64,000 bases of DNA, from assembly GCA_963575745.1 (NCBI GenBank), contig CAUYUJ010000692.1, positions 349,001 to 413,000 of the forward strand, given 5' to 3'. The translations under genes and the position numbers were made by a program. Shown in pieces: positions 33,060 through 44,515 of the stretch; positions within the stretch are counted from its first letter, which is position 1; every line of letters starts with the position of its first letter. The notes under the pieces were generated by a model that worked only from the letters and a program-made list of their open reading frames with translations, was not told the DNA's origin and searched no databases. This DNA comes from Prorocentrum cordatum (Eukaryota > Sar > Dinophyceae > Prorocentrales > Prorocentraceae).

Positions 33060-34535
33060 CAATGCAGGAATTTGAAATTAACGTGGTCTCCATCGCGTAT
33101 CCGTCAATCGGATCAGCGCGCGGCGCGCGTGCGTGCGCGCGCGTGGCCGCGTGCGGCGCTATCTCTGTTGTCAACGCCAGAAGTAGCAGCGTTGTTTGGA
33201 AATTGCAGTGGCCCCGCTGCGGTGGCCGAGTGGATTTCCAAAGCAGCGCGGGTGCCATCGCGTTTCAGTTACTTGCTTCAGCGGGCGACGCGCGCGCGAG
33301 CTATTGCGCGCGCGCTGTTCTGCATTGCCCGACATGGAAGTCGCGGCGTCGACCTGGGGGGCAGAGAAAAAATTCTTTGCTGCGACCGCTTGGATTTCCA
33401 AGTAAACTTGGGTTTCGCGCGCGTGGGTGAATGGGGCCGCCCTTCGACGCGCGCGCGCATGCGCGGCCGCGCGCGGCAGACTTCTTTATTGTTTACAATT
33501 GAAGAGGCGCCTTTGGCTTGCAAGCTAAAGCGGGACCTTCGCAGATGTCATGTGGATTTCCACGTTGGCGCGGGCTCTATCGCGCGCCAGTCAATGGAGC
33601 CATCGCCAGACGCGCGCGCGGCTGTGCGCGGCGAGCTGTACGTTGTCCACCACGGAGAAATCGCGATGCCGGCCTGGCTGCTGGAGCGATGCCTTCGCGG
33701 CGCCAGATTATATTAAACGTGGGTCATTTTAATCGGCGCGCGACGCGCGGCCACGCGCGGCGAACTCTCTACTGTCCACGATGCAAACGTCACCGCGCTG
33801 GCTTCTCAAACGCAACGCACCTTCCAAGCTGGCATCTTAGATGTTCAAGCTAACGCGGGTTGTATTGCATGTCTGTCAGTGGGATGAGCGCGCTGCGCGC
33901 GCGGCCCCGCGCGCCGCGGGTCGGCGCTGTCCGCAAAAAAATAGCCGCACATTTGCGTGAGAACGGAAGTGAACCCTTAGCGGCGGCAGAGTGGAGTTCC
34001 AACTAGAAGTTGTTTCGTCAGTAGCCAGTCGTGAAATTAGCCTCCGACGCGCGCGTTCGCGCGCGCGCGGGCGGTCACGCGTTGCGAGTGCTGCCCTTTT
34101 TTTGCCCATGAGATAAATGGCCGCCACGTGGGCCAGGCAGCTAGGCTGAAACCGTAGCGGGGACCAAGTGGATCCCAGAGCTAACATGGGTTCCATCACC
34201 TGTGAGCCACTGGGATCAGCGCGTGACGCGCGTGCGTGCGCGCGCGGCCGCGCGTGGCATTTTGTCCACTGTCCACAAGAATAGTCGCCATCTTAGCTTG
34301 GGAAGTAAAGCGCGCCCGTAGCGACGACCGAGTGGATTTCCATGCCAACGTGGGTTTCATGGTGTTTCAGTGAATGGGGTCAGCGGAAGACGCGCGTGCG
34401 TGCGCGTTTGTGTTAGATTTGCGGTTATGCAGTGTGCGCCATAGAAAAGTCCCCGCGTTGATTTGAAATTCAATGTTAACGCGTGTTTCATCAGTCCTGT
34501 CAGCCAGGTCAGCCTGCGACGCGCGCGTGTTGATC
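33060..34535 (+). repeat. Diverged satellite of ~160-215 bp, right block
   Basis: The same family as 25.14-29.96 kb resumes: GGATTTCCAAGTTAACGTGG-like segments, the GATCAGCGCGCGACGCGCG variant and AGTCGCC-TTGGCTTGG cores. It resembles the late units of the left block (28.8-29.9 kb) more than the early ones, consistent with one array split by an insertion. Confidence 0.85.
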
Positions 34536-34789
34536 TGTCTTTCCCAACCATCCTACGGGCGTTCGGTCCTTCTTGTTTTTTGACCAGACAGCGCCCAGCG
34601 TCCCTCACTCCTCTCCTTCTTTTCTCTTCGTCCTCCTTCTCCTTCTTGTCCTCTTCCCCCCTTCTCCTCCTCATCTCCTCCTCGTCCTCCTGGTTTTCTT
34701 CCTCGTGCCAACTTGTGTGCCGCAGCCCTCCGCCTGCCCATGTCAGCGCGCCCTCGCGCTCAAATGAAGCGCGCGCCATGGGCCCGCAT

Positions 34790-35860
34790 GGACTTCCATC
34801 GAAGGGCCCCACGGACAGGGTTCACATGCGCTCCCCCGCCCACTTTCGGCACACGCCTCGCAAAGATCGCTGCCCCACAAGGAGCCCCACCGCAGGCCCC
34901 AGGGGCACGGTTCACATGCGCCCCCACGTGACATTTCCCACGCCCTCACACGTTTCGTGGCCCCATAAGGAGCTCCACCGAAGGCTTTTAAAGCAGGGGG
35001 CACATGCGTTTCCCCGTCCCTCTTCGGCGCGCCTCTTACGCGTAGCGTGGCCCCATGGGGGGCTCCACCAAAGGCGCGAAAGGCAGGGTTCACGTCCGCC
35101 CCCCCGCCCCGCATCGGTAAAACCCGGGCACGCGCGGTGGCCCTGTACGGAAGTCCACGGAAGAATTGAAGAGCATGGTTCACATGCCCCCCGCACGCCC
35201 TATTCCGCACACGCCTCGCACGTTTTGGGACCTTCGTAGGAAATTCCACCGAAGGTCCCAGGGGCACGGTTCACATGCGCCCCCCGCTCCATTTCTGCAC
35301 ACACCTCGCGCGTGTTATGGCCCCATAGGGGATTCTACCGAAGGCCCCACATGCAGGCTTTACATTTGCCCCCCCGCCCAAGTTCGGCACATCCATCGCG
35401 CGCTTCGCGGCCCCGCAAGGAGCTCCAGCGAAGGCCCCAGGGGCAGGGTTCAGATGGGCCCCCTCGCCTCGTTTCGGCACACCGTTCGCGCGTTTCGCGA
35501 CCCTGCACGGAACACCAACGAAGGCCTTGGGGGCAGGGTCTACATGCGCCCCCCCCGCTCCATATTTGCATGCGCGCTTACATGTCGTGTCCCCCCCCGT
35601 AGACCCCCACGTGTAACTCCAGGGGAAGGGTTTGCGTGCCCCCCCGTTTCACGCATCGCCACGCCGGCGCAACCCTAGCAAGTTTTTCGGTTTCGCAGGG
35701 AGCAAACACCTCTCACTCATGTCGGCATGCCCCTCTCGCGCTTCGTGGCCCCAAAAGAAGCACCACCCAGGGCCCTTGAGGCGACGTTTGCATGCGCCCC
35801 CGCCGCCCATGGCGGCGCGCCCATCGCATGTTTCCTGGTCCCATATGGAGCTGGAGCTAT
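34790..35860 (-). repeat. ~88-bp repeat family in reverse orientation, about 11 units
   Basis: Each ~89-bp unit has GGCCCCATAAGGAGCTCCAC, CGAAGGCCCCAGGGGCAGGG, TTCACATGCGCCCCCC and TTTCGGCACACGCCTCGC. This is the reverse complement of the 52.24-kb units (GGTGGAGCTCC-TATGGGGCC, GTGTGCCGA). Confidence 0.85.
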
Positions 35861-36165
35861 ACCGAATATGATGCTCACAACTTCGCTGCCCACGGCAGCA
35901 TGCAGTTGAGTGTTTCACCAGGTTGATTTCCGCAATGGGTCGTGCCGCGCCGCGGACTCACAGCGAGATGCCACATTGAGCAAGCCTGCGTTCACCCCAT
36001 CTTGGTGGCCGCAACGGGCTACGCCAAAAGGCCTTCGAGCGTGGCCTGTGTTATCTTAGGCACTGGCAGATTAAATTTGTCCTCTGGCCGTCGCGGGCCG
36101 TCTGTCGCAACGCGGCCCCAGATGGCCGCGTTGGCCTGGGAACACCGGGGGCCCATCTAGGGGTC
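35861..36165. other. No recognisable feature
   Basis: Transition between the 88-bp array and the next CTTGGGG-type block. No frame with a motif. Confidence 0.4.
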
Positions 36166-36169
36166 CACT

Positions 36170-37090
36170 TGGCCGTTCGAGTGGGGCCTTTTGGTTTTCA
36201 GGTGTTGCATCCGCTTGAAGTCTCGGGAGTCCTTTGGGGGTTCCGTGGCTCGTGGAGCAGTCTTTGGGCTGCCTTGTGGCTTCCTGGAGGCGCGCGCGAA
36301 GCCATCTAGACCCAGTGGGGGCTATCCCGAGCGATGTTGGAAACCATGTTGACTTAATGTTGGGGCTCAAGTGGCCTTCTTGACAAAAACAAGCCTTCCG
36401 CATCCAGGTTCCCCCCCTTCATGCTGGAGTCGACGGCGGGCTAGGGAAAGATAAATACTCCCCCTGAGGAGTGGAATAACACATATCACAATGAGTTCCC
36501 TCAACCATGTCGCCCGCACGGCCAATGGGATCGTGGTCGGCGCCATTGGGTTGCCCCCTGTGCGCAGGGACGGTGGTCGATGCTTGGGCCGCGCGGCCGG
36601 CTCTCTGACAGTCGGGACCTGGCTTCTCGCGCAGGAGCGTTCGCATCCACATCCGCATTATAGCACAGCGCAGCAAAGCAGATCCATGGCCGAGAGCAGC
36701 GTGTTACACTTGGTGGTATTCGGCACATCCCGCCGCCGTGCCAGGCGTGCGTTGTGGGGCAGAAGCACTTATGATGGCTCCGCGGGTCTCTTTAGGATTC
36801 CTGTCCGGATCTTCTTGGAGGGCGCTTGGGGCTTTCTTGGAGGCGTATTGGGAGTTTCCTAATGCCCCCTGGTGGCCTCTCAGGGGGAATCTGGGGGCGC
36901 TGTGGACGATTCTTGGGGGTTAACTTGCGGTGTCGGGGGCCATCTGAGGGGAAAGTGGCTTCAATTGGGTAGAGCTTTATTGGGCCTGCTAGGGCCGTGA
37001 CCATTACATTTAATGGGCCTTCATGGGGCCCTTCTGGGCCTTCTGGGGGCTCTCTTGGGGATTTCGTTCGGCTCAGAAGCCGGAGTTTCT
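36170..37090 (+). repeat. CTTGGGG-type block upstream of the 37-43 kb gene
   Basis: Two runs (36170-36360 and 36800-37075) are rich in CTTTGGGG, TTCTTGGAGG and GGGGCCATCTG variants, separated by an unassigned 400-base stretch. It ends about 160 bases before the ATG at 37251, with a purine-rich stretch and then a T-rich tract between. Confidence 0.55.
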
Positions 37091-37213
37091 CTACTAGGAC
37101 ATAAGAGGGAGGAGAGGGCGAGCGATGGGGGGGCATGGGCGAGGAGCCCAGGGAAGGGGGAGGGACGGAGACGCTACTGAAATGGAAACGAAACGGGAAA
37201 CGGAGGAAAGGGA

Positions 37214-37250
37214 TTGTCTTTTTGATTTGACGCTTGCACAATAGGACAAC
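37214..37250 (+). promoter_or_regulatory. Probable 3' splice or spliced-leader acceptor
   Basis: TTGTCTTTTTGATTTGACGC then TTGCACAATAG places a pyrimidine-rich tract and AG (ending 37244) seven bases before the ATG at 37251. Dinoflagellate mRNAs receive a trans-spliced leader at such AGs (established knowledge), so this may be a trans-splice or cis-splice acceptor. I did not find the leader sequence itself. Confidence 0.4.
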
Positions 37251-40028
37251 ATGACTGTGATGAACCCTGCGGCAGCCGCCGCGTGCACGGAGGACAAGGA
37301 ATGTCTCGGCTGCTTTCGTCTATTCCTCAGCGGGAAGAACTATTGCAATCCGCAGGAGTTCATGCAATGGGCGAGCGGGGGGAGGGGCAAGTTCTGCCTC
37401 GATTGCTTCACAGTCTGGCGGACGTGCTACAGCAATGACCACACCAGTCTACCACTCTTCCAAACGTGGCTCCAGACCCCCGCCCACCAGCAGGAGTTTG
37501 AGTACCACCTCGTTGCGCACCTCAGCCTGGCCAAGGCAGAGGTGGTCAAAATCACCGCCGCCCTCGTCATTGAGAGGGTGGGGTGCCTGAAATTCATGAT
37601 GCGCTTGATGTTCGGTACGCCAGATATCAACTTAGCCGTGGTGCCCTTGGCCGGCGCCGTGCAGTTACCGGGCATTGCGCCCAACCCGAGCTCCCTCATC
37701 ACGATCAGCAGCACTGACGGCGACGAATTGGGCATGCTAGTTCCCAGCTGCCTCGTCGGCGGCCGCGCTGGGGCATCTACGTTCAAGAGGCCTCTCGTGG
37801 AGGGCTTCGCGCCGCCGTTGCCGACCCGACGTTTGCTGTCATCGTCCAGCGTGCACGACAACGACCACTTGGCGAGCCTGTTTGCGGGTTCCTCGGCATT
37901 GGTAGCGGCCGCGGCCAAGGCCGAGCAGCATGACCACGATAGCGCGCCGACGAAAAGCAAGATGGAACACAAGCTCGATTCCATCCTCGTCGAGCCGGCG
38001 ACCTTGCTGAATATATTTTCAAGTGAGGCTCGGTCCGAGGTGAAGGAGTCGGACCAGTTGTCTGACGAAGCTTCACGGGATCAACGATTCGGCTACCAGC
38101 GCAGGCAACAAGGTCGTCATCGAGCGCGCGGAGACATGGATAATTGGTCTCGGAGCAGGCAAGCAGTTTGTTAGGCAATATCGGGACTACAACAAGTCGA
38201 AGCAGAAACACCAGAAACTGATGGAGTGCCTGGGCCCCCTCACCAAGTTCAAGACGTTCCTCGTGGACCAGCTGTCGGTGCAGGTGTCGCCGAGCCTGGG
38301 GTTGTTGTTCCGCAAGATGATGTTCCACTCTCAGGCGCCAGCTGTGCGTTTGGACAGGGGAGTACGCGACGAGACGACCGTTCCCGATGCCGACCTTGGG
38401 GGCCAGCTGTTGAGGCCACGGCAAACAGTGCTGCAACGCAGACGTGGCGTCAGTAGTGGGCTCCTTGGTTGCGATCGGTTTTGCAGGGCGTCGTCGTCGC
38501 AAGTGCGACTCGCAAACGTACTTGCGGCCGTGCCAGTGCTCCGAGCACGCGCAGCGGGCTCGGACGGCGGTGATCAGCGACCCTCTGCGCGACCTGTTTG
38601 ACGGTGGCTTCGTTGACGTGATGAAGGCAGCCATTTCGCCAGACACTGGAAGGTGGCGGGCGGCAGACGGTTCCTGACACGTCGCCAGACGCGCGGTTGC
38701 GGGCGGTGGTCTTCGCAGAGCTTGCACGTCTTTTCAGAACCTTTGGATCCGACAAGGATCAGCTCGCGGACTTGCCCAAGCAGGCGCTCGATGACCTTCG
38801 CTGCTGCTGCGACCTTTTGAACAGGTGCGCGGATGATTTGTCGCCCCTCGGGGCCTTGATCGCGGATTTGGAGCACTTGGTCGTCATCTTCGGCGCGTGC
38901 GTCGACCCCCCGGCCGTCGTTGCGACCAGCCTCGGGGCCGCGTTGCAGCACGTGGAGACTTTGCGCATGAAGGGTATATTGTCCGCGCTGCGGGAGTGCG
39001 AGATGGGGGGCCCCGTGCTCGCGAAGGCGACTTGCCTGCTCCAGGAGTCCTCCAAGGACGGAGTCGCCGACGAGAAGATCCAGCTCGCCATCAAACAGTT
39101 GGAGGACAAACGACTGCCCGGCCTGGTGCGTACCGAGGCGGAGGGCGCCGTGCATGCGACCGTCTCCAACTTCCACCTTCTGTCTGGGATGGCCGTTGTC
39201 GACACGCTGGAGGAGTCGCTGCAGAACGTTGCCGAGGCCTGCGAGATCTGCAGCCCGATCGCGCTTGAGCGAAATTCGGGGGCGATCAACGACTGGCTCA
39301 TGAAGATCATCGGCTGCTTGACGTTTTACGACGGGTGCTTGGCGACGTACGCGCAGGCTTTGACTTCGGGGGGGGGCCTTCGGGCAGTTGCTCTGGCAGG
39401 CGCGCGCCACCGTCGACCCCGAGGAAATGGCTCAGGAGGAGATGCGGAGTTTCAGTGCCCTCGCAAGTCTGCTCGATTCCCACGGCGACCTGGATGACAC
39501 CAAGTTGTGCGATTTCTACACGAGGCTGGCAGACTTCGTCGCTCGGGGCCTTCCCCAGAGCATACGGCCGACTGTCGACATTACCCAGGTGTCGTCTGTC
39601 GTGGAGACCCTGCGCGAGAATGCGAATGCTCGCTGCATGGTGGAGCAGGCGCTGGACTTACTGAGTGCGGCCCCTGGAGCTTCCCTGATGGGCCCCGCCG
39701 AGATGCTCGAAGAGTGGCGAGCTAAGAAGAAACGCCAATCGGAGGATACTTCATTCATCGCGCGCGCCCTCGCCGTTTCGGTGCACTTCGGCGGCCTGGA
39801 GACGATCGCGCTTCAGCTTGATGGGCAGGGCGGCACGGGTGATATGACCGTGAGGTTGGCTGGGCAGGACGGCGCCGACGAGCTTGTGGGGCGCCGCAGT
39901 CTCGCCCAGGTTTTGCCGAGTGCGTTGTGCCAGTTGGAGTGCCCGAAGGTCGTGCGCCGCAAGGTCAACGGCTGCGCGCAGGTTGCCGTCGACGCTTTCA
40001 TTGGGAGCCTGCACCTCCTGAGTCTGAA
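37251..40028 (+). CDS. Large unknown gene, 5' coding part with four apparent +1 frameshifts
   Basis: The product starts MTVMNPAAAAACTEDKECLG. An N-terminal Cys cluster (C18xxC21, C32, C49xxC52, C59) suggests a zinc-binding ribbon or ring-like module, followed by a helical region. Protein-like sequence moves through frames at about 38080 (LSDEASR to INDSATSAGNKVVIERAE), about 38415 (GQLLRPRQ to CCNADVASVVGSLVAIGFAG), about 38668 (RWRAADGS to VPDTSPDARLRAVVFAELAR) and 39368-39376, a run of nine G where TSGGG passes to AFGQLLWQARATVDP. All four shifts go the same way, one extra base each. The remainder is mainly helical, without catalytic motifs I know. It then splices at 40028 to the exon at 42011. 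This is either a recently decayed copy of a multicopy family or a gene with assembly indels. Function unknown. Confidence 0.6.
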
Positions 40029-42010
40029 GTCTAGACGCTTCGCGTTGCCCCGCCAGCCCGTCCAGCAACGATGCCCTAGAGGTTGTCCAGATCAGGGGCG
40101 CAAGGTAATCCGCGGTGGGGCTCTATGGGGGCCCACATATGCCGTCGCGACCCTTACGTGGAGAAAGAGAGGGGGGTGGAGGAGGAGCGGGAAGTACGAC
40201 GGGGACAATGGGGAGGAGGAGGGGGAGGGGGGGGAGGACGGAGGGCGAGGAGGGAAACGGAAGAGGGAACACACCAGTAGGATAAAATGAAGGAGCAGGG
40301 GGCGGCGGGGGAAATATCGCGGGCGCGACAAGGGCAACAACCGCCACGACGACAAGGGCCGTCCATGAAGGCCATCCGTGGCCCTTCCCTCTTAGGGCGT
40401 CCTGCGGTACAAATTTAAGTGCTTCGTTTCCTGCGATGATTTTCGGCGCTGTCGACGTCTCCGATTAGAATTTCTTGAGGGCCAATCCGGGTGGCCCCTG
40501 GGGGCCGTCCTGGGGCAATAATCGTGGACGGCCTCAGTCCCGAGAAGGAGGTCCTCTATCGTGTCGCCAATGCTGCGTTCCCCAAACCGACGCTTGGGGC
40601 GCTTATGCGGCGCCCTTGGGCGCTTCTGGGTCCATCCTGGCGCCCCCAAGGGCTCACCAGGGACTTGTTTGGGACAATATTGGCGCCGTCTTGGGGCCTC
40701 GCAGATCCTCGACGTCGACGCGGCGCGAATGCGTACTTGCGTGCATGGCACCCCTTTGGTCTCTGAGCGTTTTTTTCGCATTCCAAGGCTTTCCTGGGCG
40801 GCCCCGTGGCCATTGGGAACCATGCCAGGGTCATGTTGGAGCCTCGCTTGGGCGCCCTGGGGTCATATCGAGCCAATTTGGGCCAGCTTGCGCCGTCGCG
40901 GCGGGCATCCAACATCGCATTGGGTAATCTAGCCGCCCTTTTCGGAACGACATATTTCCGATGGAGCTCCCCTAAGGGTGCATTCCGTCATTTCTCTTGC
41001 GTGTGTTCCAGTGCTTGTCTGATCAAAAAAAGGGGGTCTTAAGTAGAGGCGCTCATTTTTACCCCCCGAAGTCTTTGTTGGGTGCCTCCTCGGGGCGTTG
41101 CGGCGCCGCCGTGGGCGCTCCTGGGGCCGCTGTGAAGCCCTCTGGGTTTCCCTCGGGTTTTTGGGCGCCTGTGGCGCCGCAGTGGAACTTGGAGAGTCCA
41201 TGGGGGACGAAAGTGCAGGGGTGGGCAAACCATCGATCTTTATACGGGTCGGCAACATTGTGGCCTCGCGGGGGCGGCCATGGGGGGGCCCTGGGACATT
41301 CGAGCCTTCTTGGGTCAATCAGGGGGCCTGTGGCGGACCCTGTAAATAAGAAAATGAGAGCGCGGACGTGCGCCCCCCTCTTTTTTGGCAATTTTTCGAG
41401 CGAGTCCGCGTTGCATTTGTCAGGCCCTATGTTTTTGGGATTCTTGCATCCTGGCCCGGAACGCGCATTGAATTCAGGGCCTTGCAACCGCCCGCCCTGT
41501 CGCGAACCGCCGTGCGCCAGGGAGGCGCATGTGAGTTAAGCGGCCGTCCCATTTTTCAATGCCCCCCTAGGCGATTGGCGTTTTGGATAATTTTGGCTGC
41601 TCCTCTCTTGGCCGACTGCTGTCGGAAATGAGGGTTTTTTTGTTCATGCGAGGAGGGCGACTCATGACTGTCGCGTTCGAGGGGGCGGCCTTTGCAGGGA
41701 AAAGGGGCCGGTTATGATTGACACCCCTTGTTGGGGCCAATATTGGGCCATCTTGAAATACGTATCGCTGGCCATCTTGGAAGCCGCCTTGCGCTACCTG
41801 TAGCCTCCCTGGCCCATCTTGGCCCGTCGGGGGCGTTCCAGTCGGTCGCCGGCACCCCGTCCAGACCCATGTGGGAGTGGGAGGGGCACGGGGGGGCCGC
41901 AGCCCTCCGCGAAGAGGAAGGAGTGGGCTTCAAAAGGGAAGCGCCTCTAACCGCCTTCGACCAGAGGGCTCCTGGGATTGCCACAACCTGTTGGAGGCGA
42001 GGCCTGCCAG
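40029..42010 (+). other. GT-AG intron, 1982 nt, coinciding with CTTGGGG-type element copy c
   Basis: Splicing CTGAA|GTCTAG to CCTGCCAG|CGAG joins two coding frames in phase (phase 2, giving Leu-Asn-Glu-Thr-Ser). The intron's first bases are the dispersed head sequence GTCTAGACGCTTCGCG, TTGCCCCGCCAGCCC and GTCCAGCAA. It then holds a GGA tract (40160-40300), the CAAATTTAAGTG segment shared in reverse with copy b, a CTTGGGG/GCGTCTTGGGG body (40470-41340), and the tail module at 41770-41890 (GCCATCTTGG, GGCACCCCGTCCAGACCCA, GGGAGGGGCA) about 120 bases before the acceptor. Confidence 0.6.
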
Positions 42011-43091
42011 CGAGACTTCGGCCGAATGGGTCGAAAGCCTCGTGGGCCAGCGAGGCATGGGTGACGACGGGGCCAGACTTGGCAACGAGGTTTTCGCATG
42101 CGATTCCAAAAATGGTTATGATTGTCCTTGCGACTCGTTCCAGTTTCTGATGCAGTCGGTTGTGGACACCATCGCAGATGGCAACTTCGAGGTGTCCTGG
42201 CAGGGCTTCTGCATCCCCAGTGGGGGGGGCGGGGGGGGGGGCGACGCCCTCTGTGCAGAGAAAGGTGAGCTGAAGAGTTTGGGTCTGCTGCGTGCGCCTA
42301 TGGCTAGGGCGGCGACAACCATGCTATATCTGAATCAGATTGTCGGTGCGGACGCCGAGGCTTGCATCCGGGACGGGAGACTGAAGACAGAGGTCGACAA
42401 CGCTGCCGTCTACCTCAAGACGGCGATCACCAAGGATGCGTCGAACTTTGCGTCGGCGTCCTCCGCGCTGGACATCGCTCAGGGCAGGCGGCTTCTCATC
42501 GCAAAGGACACGGTGGTGAAATGGTGGGCGAGTGTGGCCATGCTTGCACCGCACCTGCTGAGTGACATCATTTACAAACTGCTCGAGCAGGTGGTCGTGC
42601 TGATCGACGAGGTGGGGAAGCTCACGCCGAAGTGGGACCACATTGTGACGCCGACCAAGGTTCACGTAGCATTAGCCAAGAAGGCCCTTTTGGGTTTCTC
42701 CGGCAGGGCCGTTCTCTGCTGCAAGACGATATTGTTGCACAAGGTCGTCGCCGACATCGGGCGAGCGCGCGCGTCTTGGGCACTGCTGCCCAAGTTGACT
42801 GAGGACCCCGTGGCGAAGCCAGAGCTCGAGTCAGCCAATACAGTTCTCAGGAGCGCGACCAAGGCCATCGAGATTATTGCTTGCCTCAGCGTCATCTGCG
42901 AGCTGACGGGCGCCGAGCAGTCGGAGAAAGCTGGGCCTATCCAGGCGAAGTGCCCTGAGGAGAACGCCGCGAAGAGTCCGGCGAGTAACTCTGACGAGAC
43001 AGCGGGCCTCCCCTCAGTCCTCAGGAAGGAGCTCCAGAAAATCGTTGGGAAGAGCCTTCCAGCGAAGGCTTCGGGTAGGAAGGTGCGCTGA
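42011..43091 (+). CDS. Last exon of the 37-43 kb unknown gene
   Basis: From ETSAEWVESLVGQRGMGDDG to the TGA at 43089-43091 (SLPAKASGRKVR), about 360 codons. A short Cys segment (CDSKNGYDCPCDSFQF) follows, then a Gly run coded by a G-homopolymer near 42216-42240 that may itself hide an indel. A long helical region continues (AMLAPHLLSDIIYKLLEQVV, LIDEVGKLTPKWDHIV, KAIEIIACLSVICELTG) and a basic C-terminus. Open sequence upstream of 42011 in this frame is low-complexity and is treated as intron. No recognisable domain. Helical pattern and composition match the upstream part, supporting one gene. Confidence 0.6.
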
Positions 43092-43345
43092 GGCCGGCCT
43101 CGCGTTTCTGCGGCGCTCCGCTGCTGGGGCAATGTGCCGCGGCCAACGGGCCGCGCAGTTTTCTAGATGAGGTTGTTGTTTTGGGGTCTGCTAACTCGCG
43201 CATGCTGCGCGCGACGGCGCCGAGCACTCGGCAGCCACGAGTGGCGACTTGGGGGGGGGGAGATGGGGGGGGGGCGGACCAGGGGCAGCACTGGCAGCAG
43301 AGGGGGGCGCCGCGGGGCGGGGGCATCAGCAAGGGGAGTGGGGGG
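43092..43345. other. 3' flank of the unknown gene
   Basis: Unique sequence running into G-rich repeats from about 43250. No terminator or polyadenylation signal can be assigned; dinoflagellates lack a reliable AATAAA signal (established knowledge). Confidence 0.4.
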
Positions 43346-43545
43346 GAAGAGGAGGTGGAGGAGGAGGAGGAGGAGGAGGAGGAGGAAAGGAGGAGGAGGA
43401 GAGGAGGAGGAGGAGGAGGGAGGAGGAGGAGGAGGGGGCGAGGAGGGGGAGGAGGAGGAGGAGGAGGATGAAGAGGAGGAGGTGGAGGAGAAGGAGGAGG
43501 AGGAGGAGGAGGAGGAAGAGGAGGAGGAGGAGGAGGAGGGGGAGC
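43346..43545. repeat. (GGA)n purine tract
   Basis: About 200 bases of GGA/GAG triplets with few interruptions. Confidence 0.95.
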
Positions 43546-44145
43546 GGAAGGCACTTAGAGACTCAAAATGGGCAGGTTGCGGGAGAAGTCGGCCATGTCT
43601 TCAGGGCGACGGATGCAAATGCGCGCTCGCTGTCTCCGGCCGATTTGCCCCGCCGCCTGGCCCATGGCGGGTCTACCGCTCTTGGCGCCCCCGTTTCTCT
43701 TAGTCAGTGGCGCTGGCAATGGCGCGCGCAGGGCGCCCGTGGCCAGCTGACACCCAGTGACAACGCCGTCGGTGCGCGCCTCGGGGCCGAGGCGTTTTCG
43801 CGACTCTGGCAGGCCGTTGCACCCTTGGCGTAGGGCAGGGGTGCGAGAGGGTCGACAGCCGTCCAGGGCGCCGCGGGATTTGGGTGGTGAGTCCACTTGA
43901 ATGAAGCGGGGATGCTGCGATGGGGCCGCATGGAAAAGGTGCGAGCATGTGCGCATGCTTTTCTTGCCACGTGCACGATGCTTGTTCGGGCGGGCGCGTC
44001 CAGGGATGCATCCACGCCGTCCGCCCCCGCGCCTCGCGCGCCCCAGCGGGATGCAGCAGGAGGGGGCGGAAGGGCTTCCACCTCCTCGGAGCCCTTCGAC
44101 TGGCGCTTTACCTGTCTGCGATTATCTATTGGCCTTCGGCCTAAC
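43546..44145. other. No recognisable gene
   Basis: Overlapping frames on both strands with no motif. The 43704-44528 antisense frame is open but looks like GC-rich noise. Confidence 0.4.
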
Positions 44146-44149
44146 GCGC

Positions 44150-44515
44150 CGCCGGGCCTGGGTCGTGGGCGAGAGGCCTCCATTGGAAGCGTCTTGGGGC
44201 CTCTTGGGAGGCCTTTCGAAGGCTGCCCGGGGGCATTTTTGGAGGCTCGCGAGGGTTCTTGGTGGTCTCTCGGGGGCCTCCTGGGGCGGCCGTGGGAACC
44301 CGCGGGGGTTTGTCGGAGGTTTCTTTTGGGCGGGCGCTTTCTTGGGAATCGTTTTCGCACTTTTCCTGGGGCGTCTCGATGGTCGCCGGGGCCGGCGCGA
44401 AACCGTTTCGGGGCGCATCGGGGTGCAATTGGGGCCTTTTGCGCGCCCCGCGTCGCCCCGACGCTTCTTGGGGTTCTTTTGGGCGGCGCTGCGACCCGTC
44501 CAGCCTTAGGCCAAA
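44150..44515 (+). repeat. CTTGGGG-type block
   Basis: CGTCTTGGGGCCTCTTGGGA, TTCTTGGTGGTCTC, TTCTTGGGGTTC and relatives. No coding exon recognised downstream. Confidence 0.6.
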
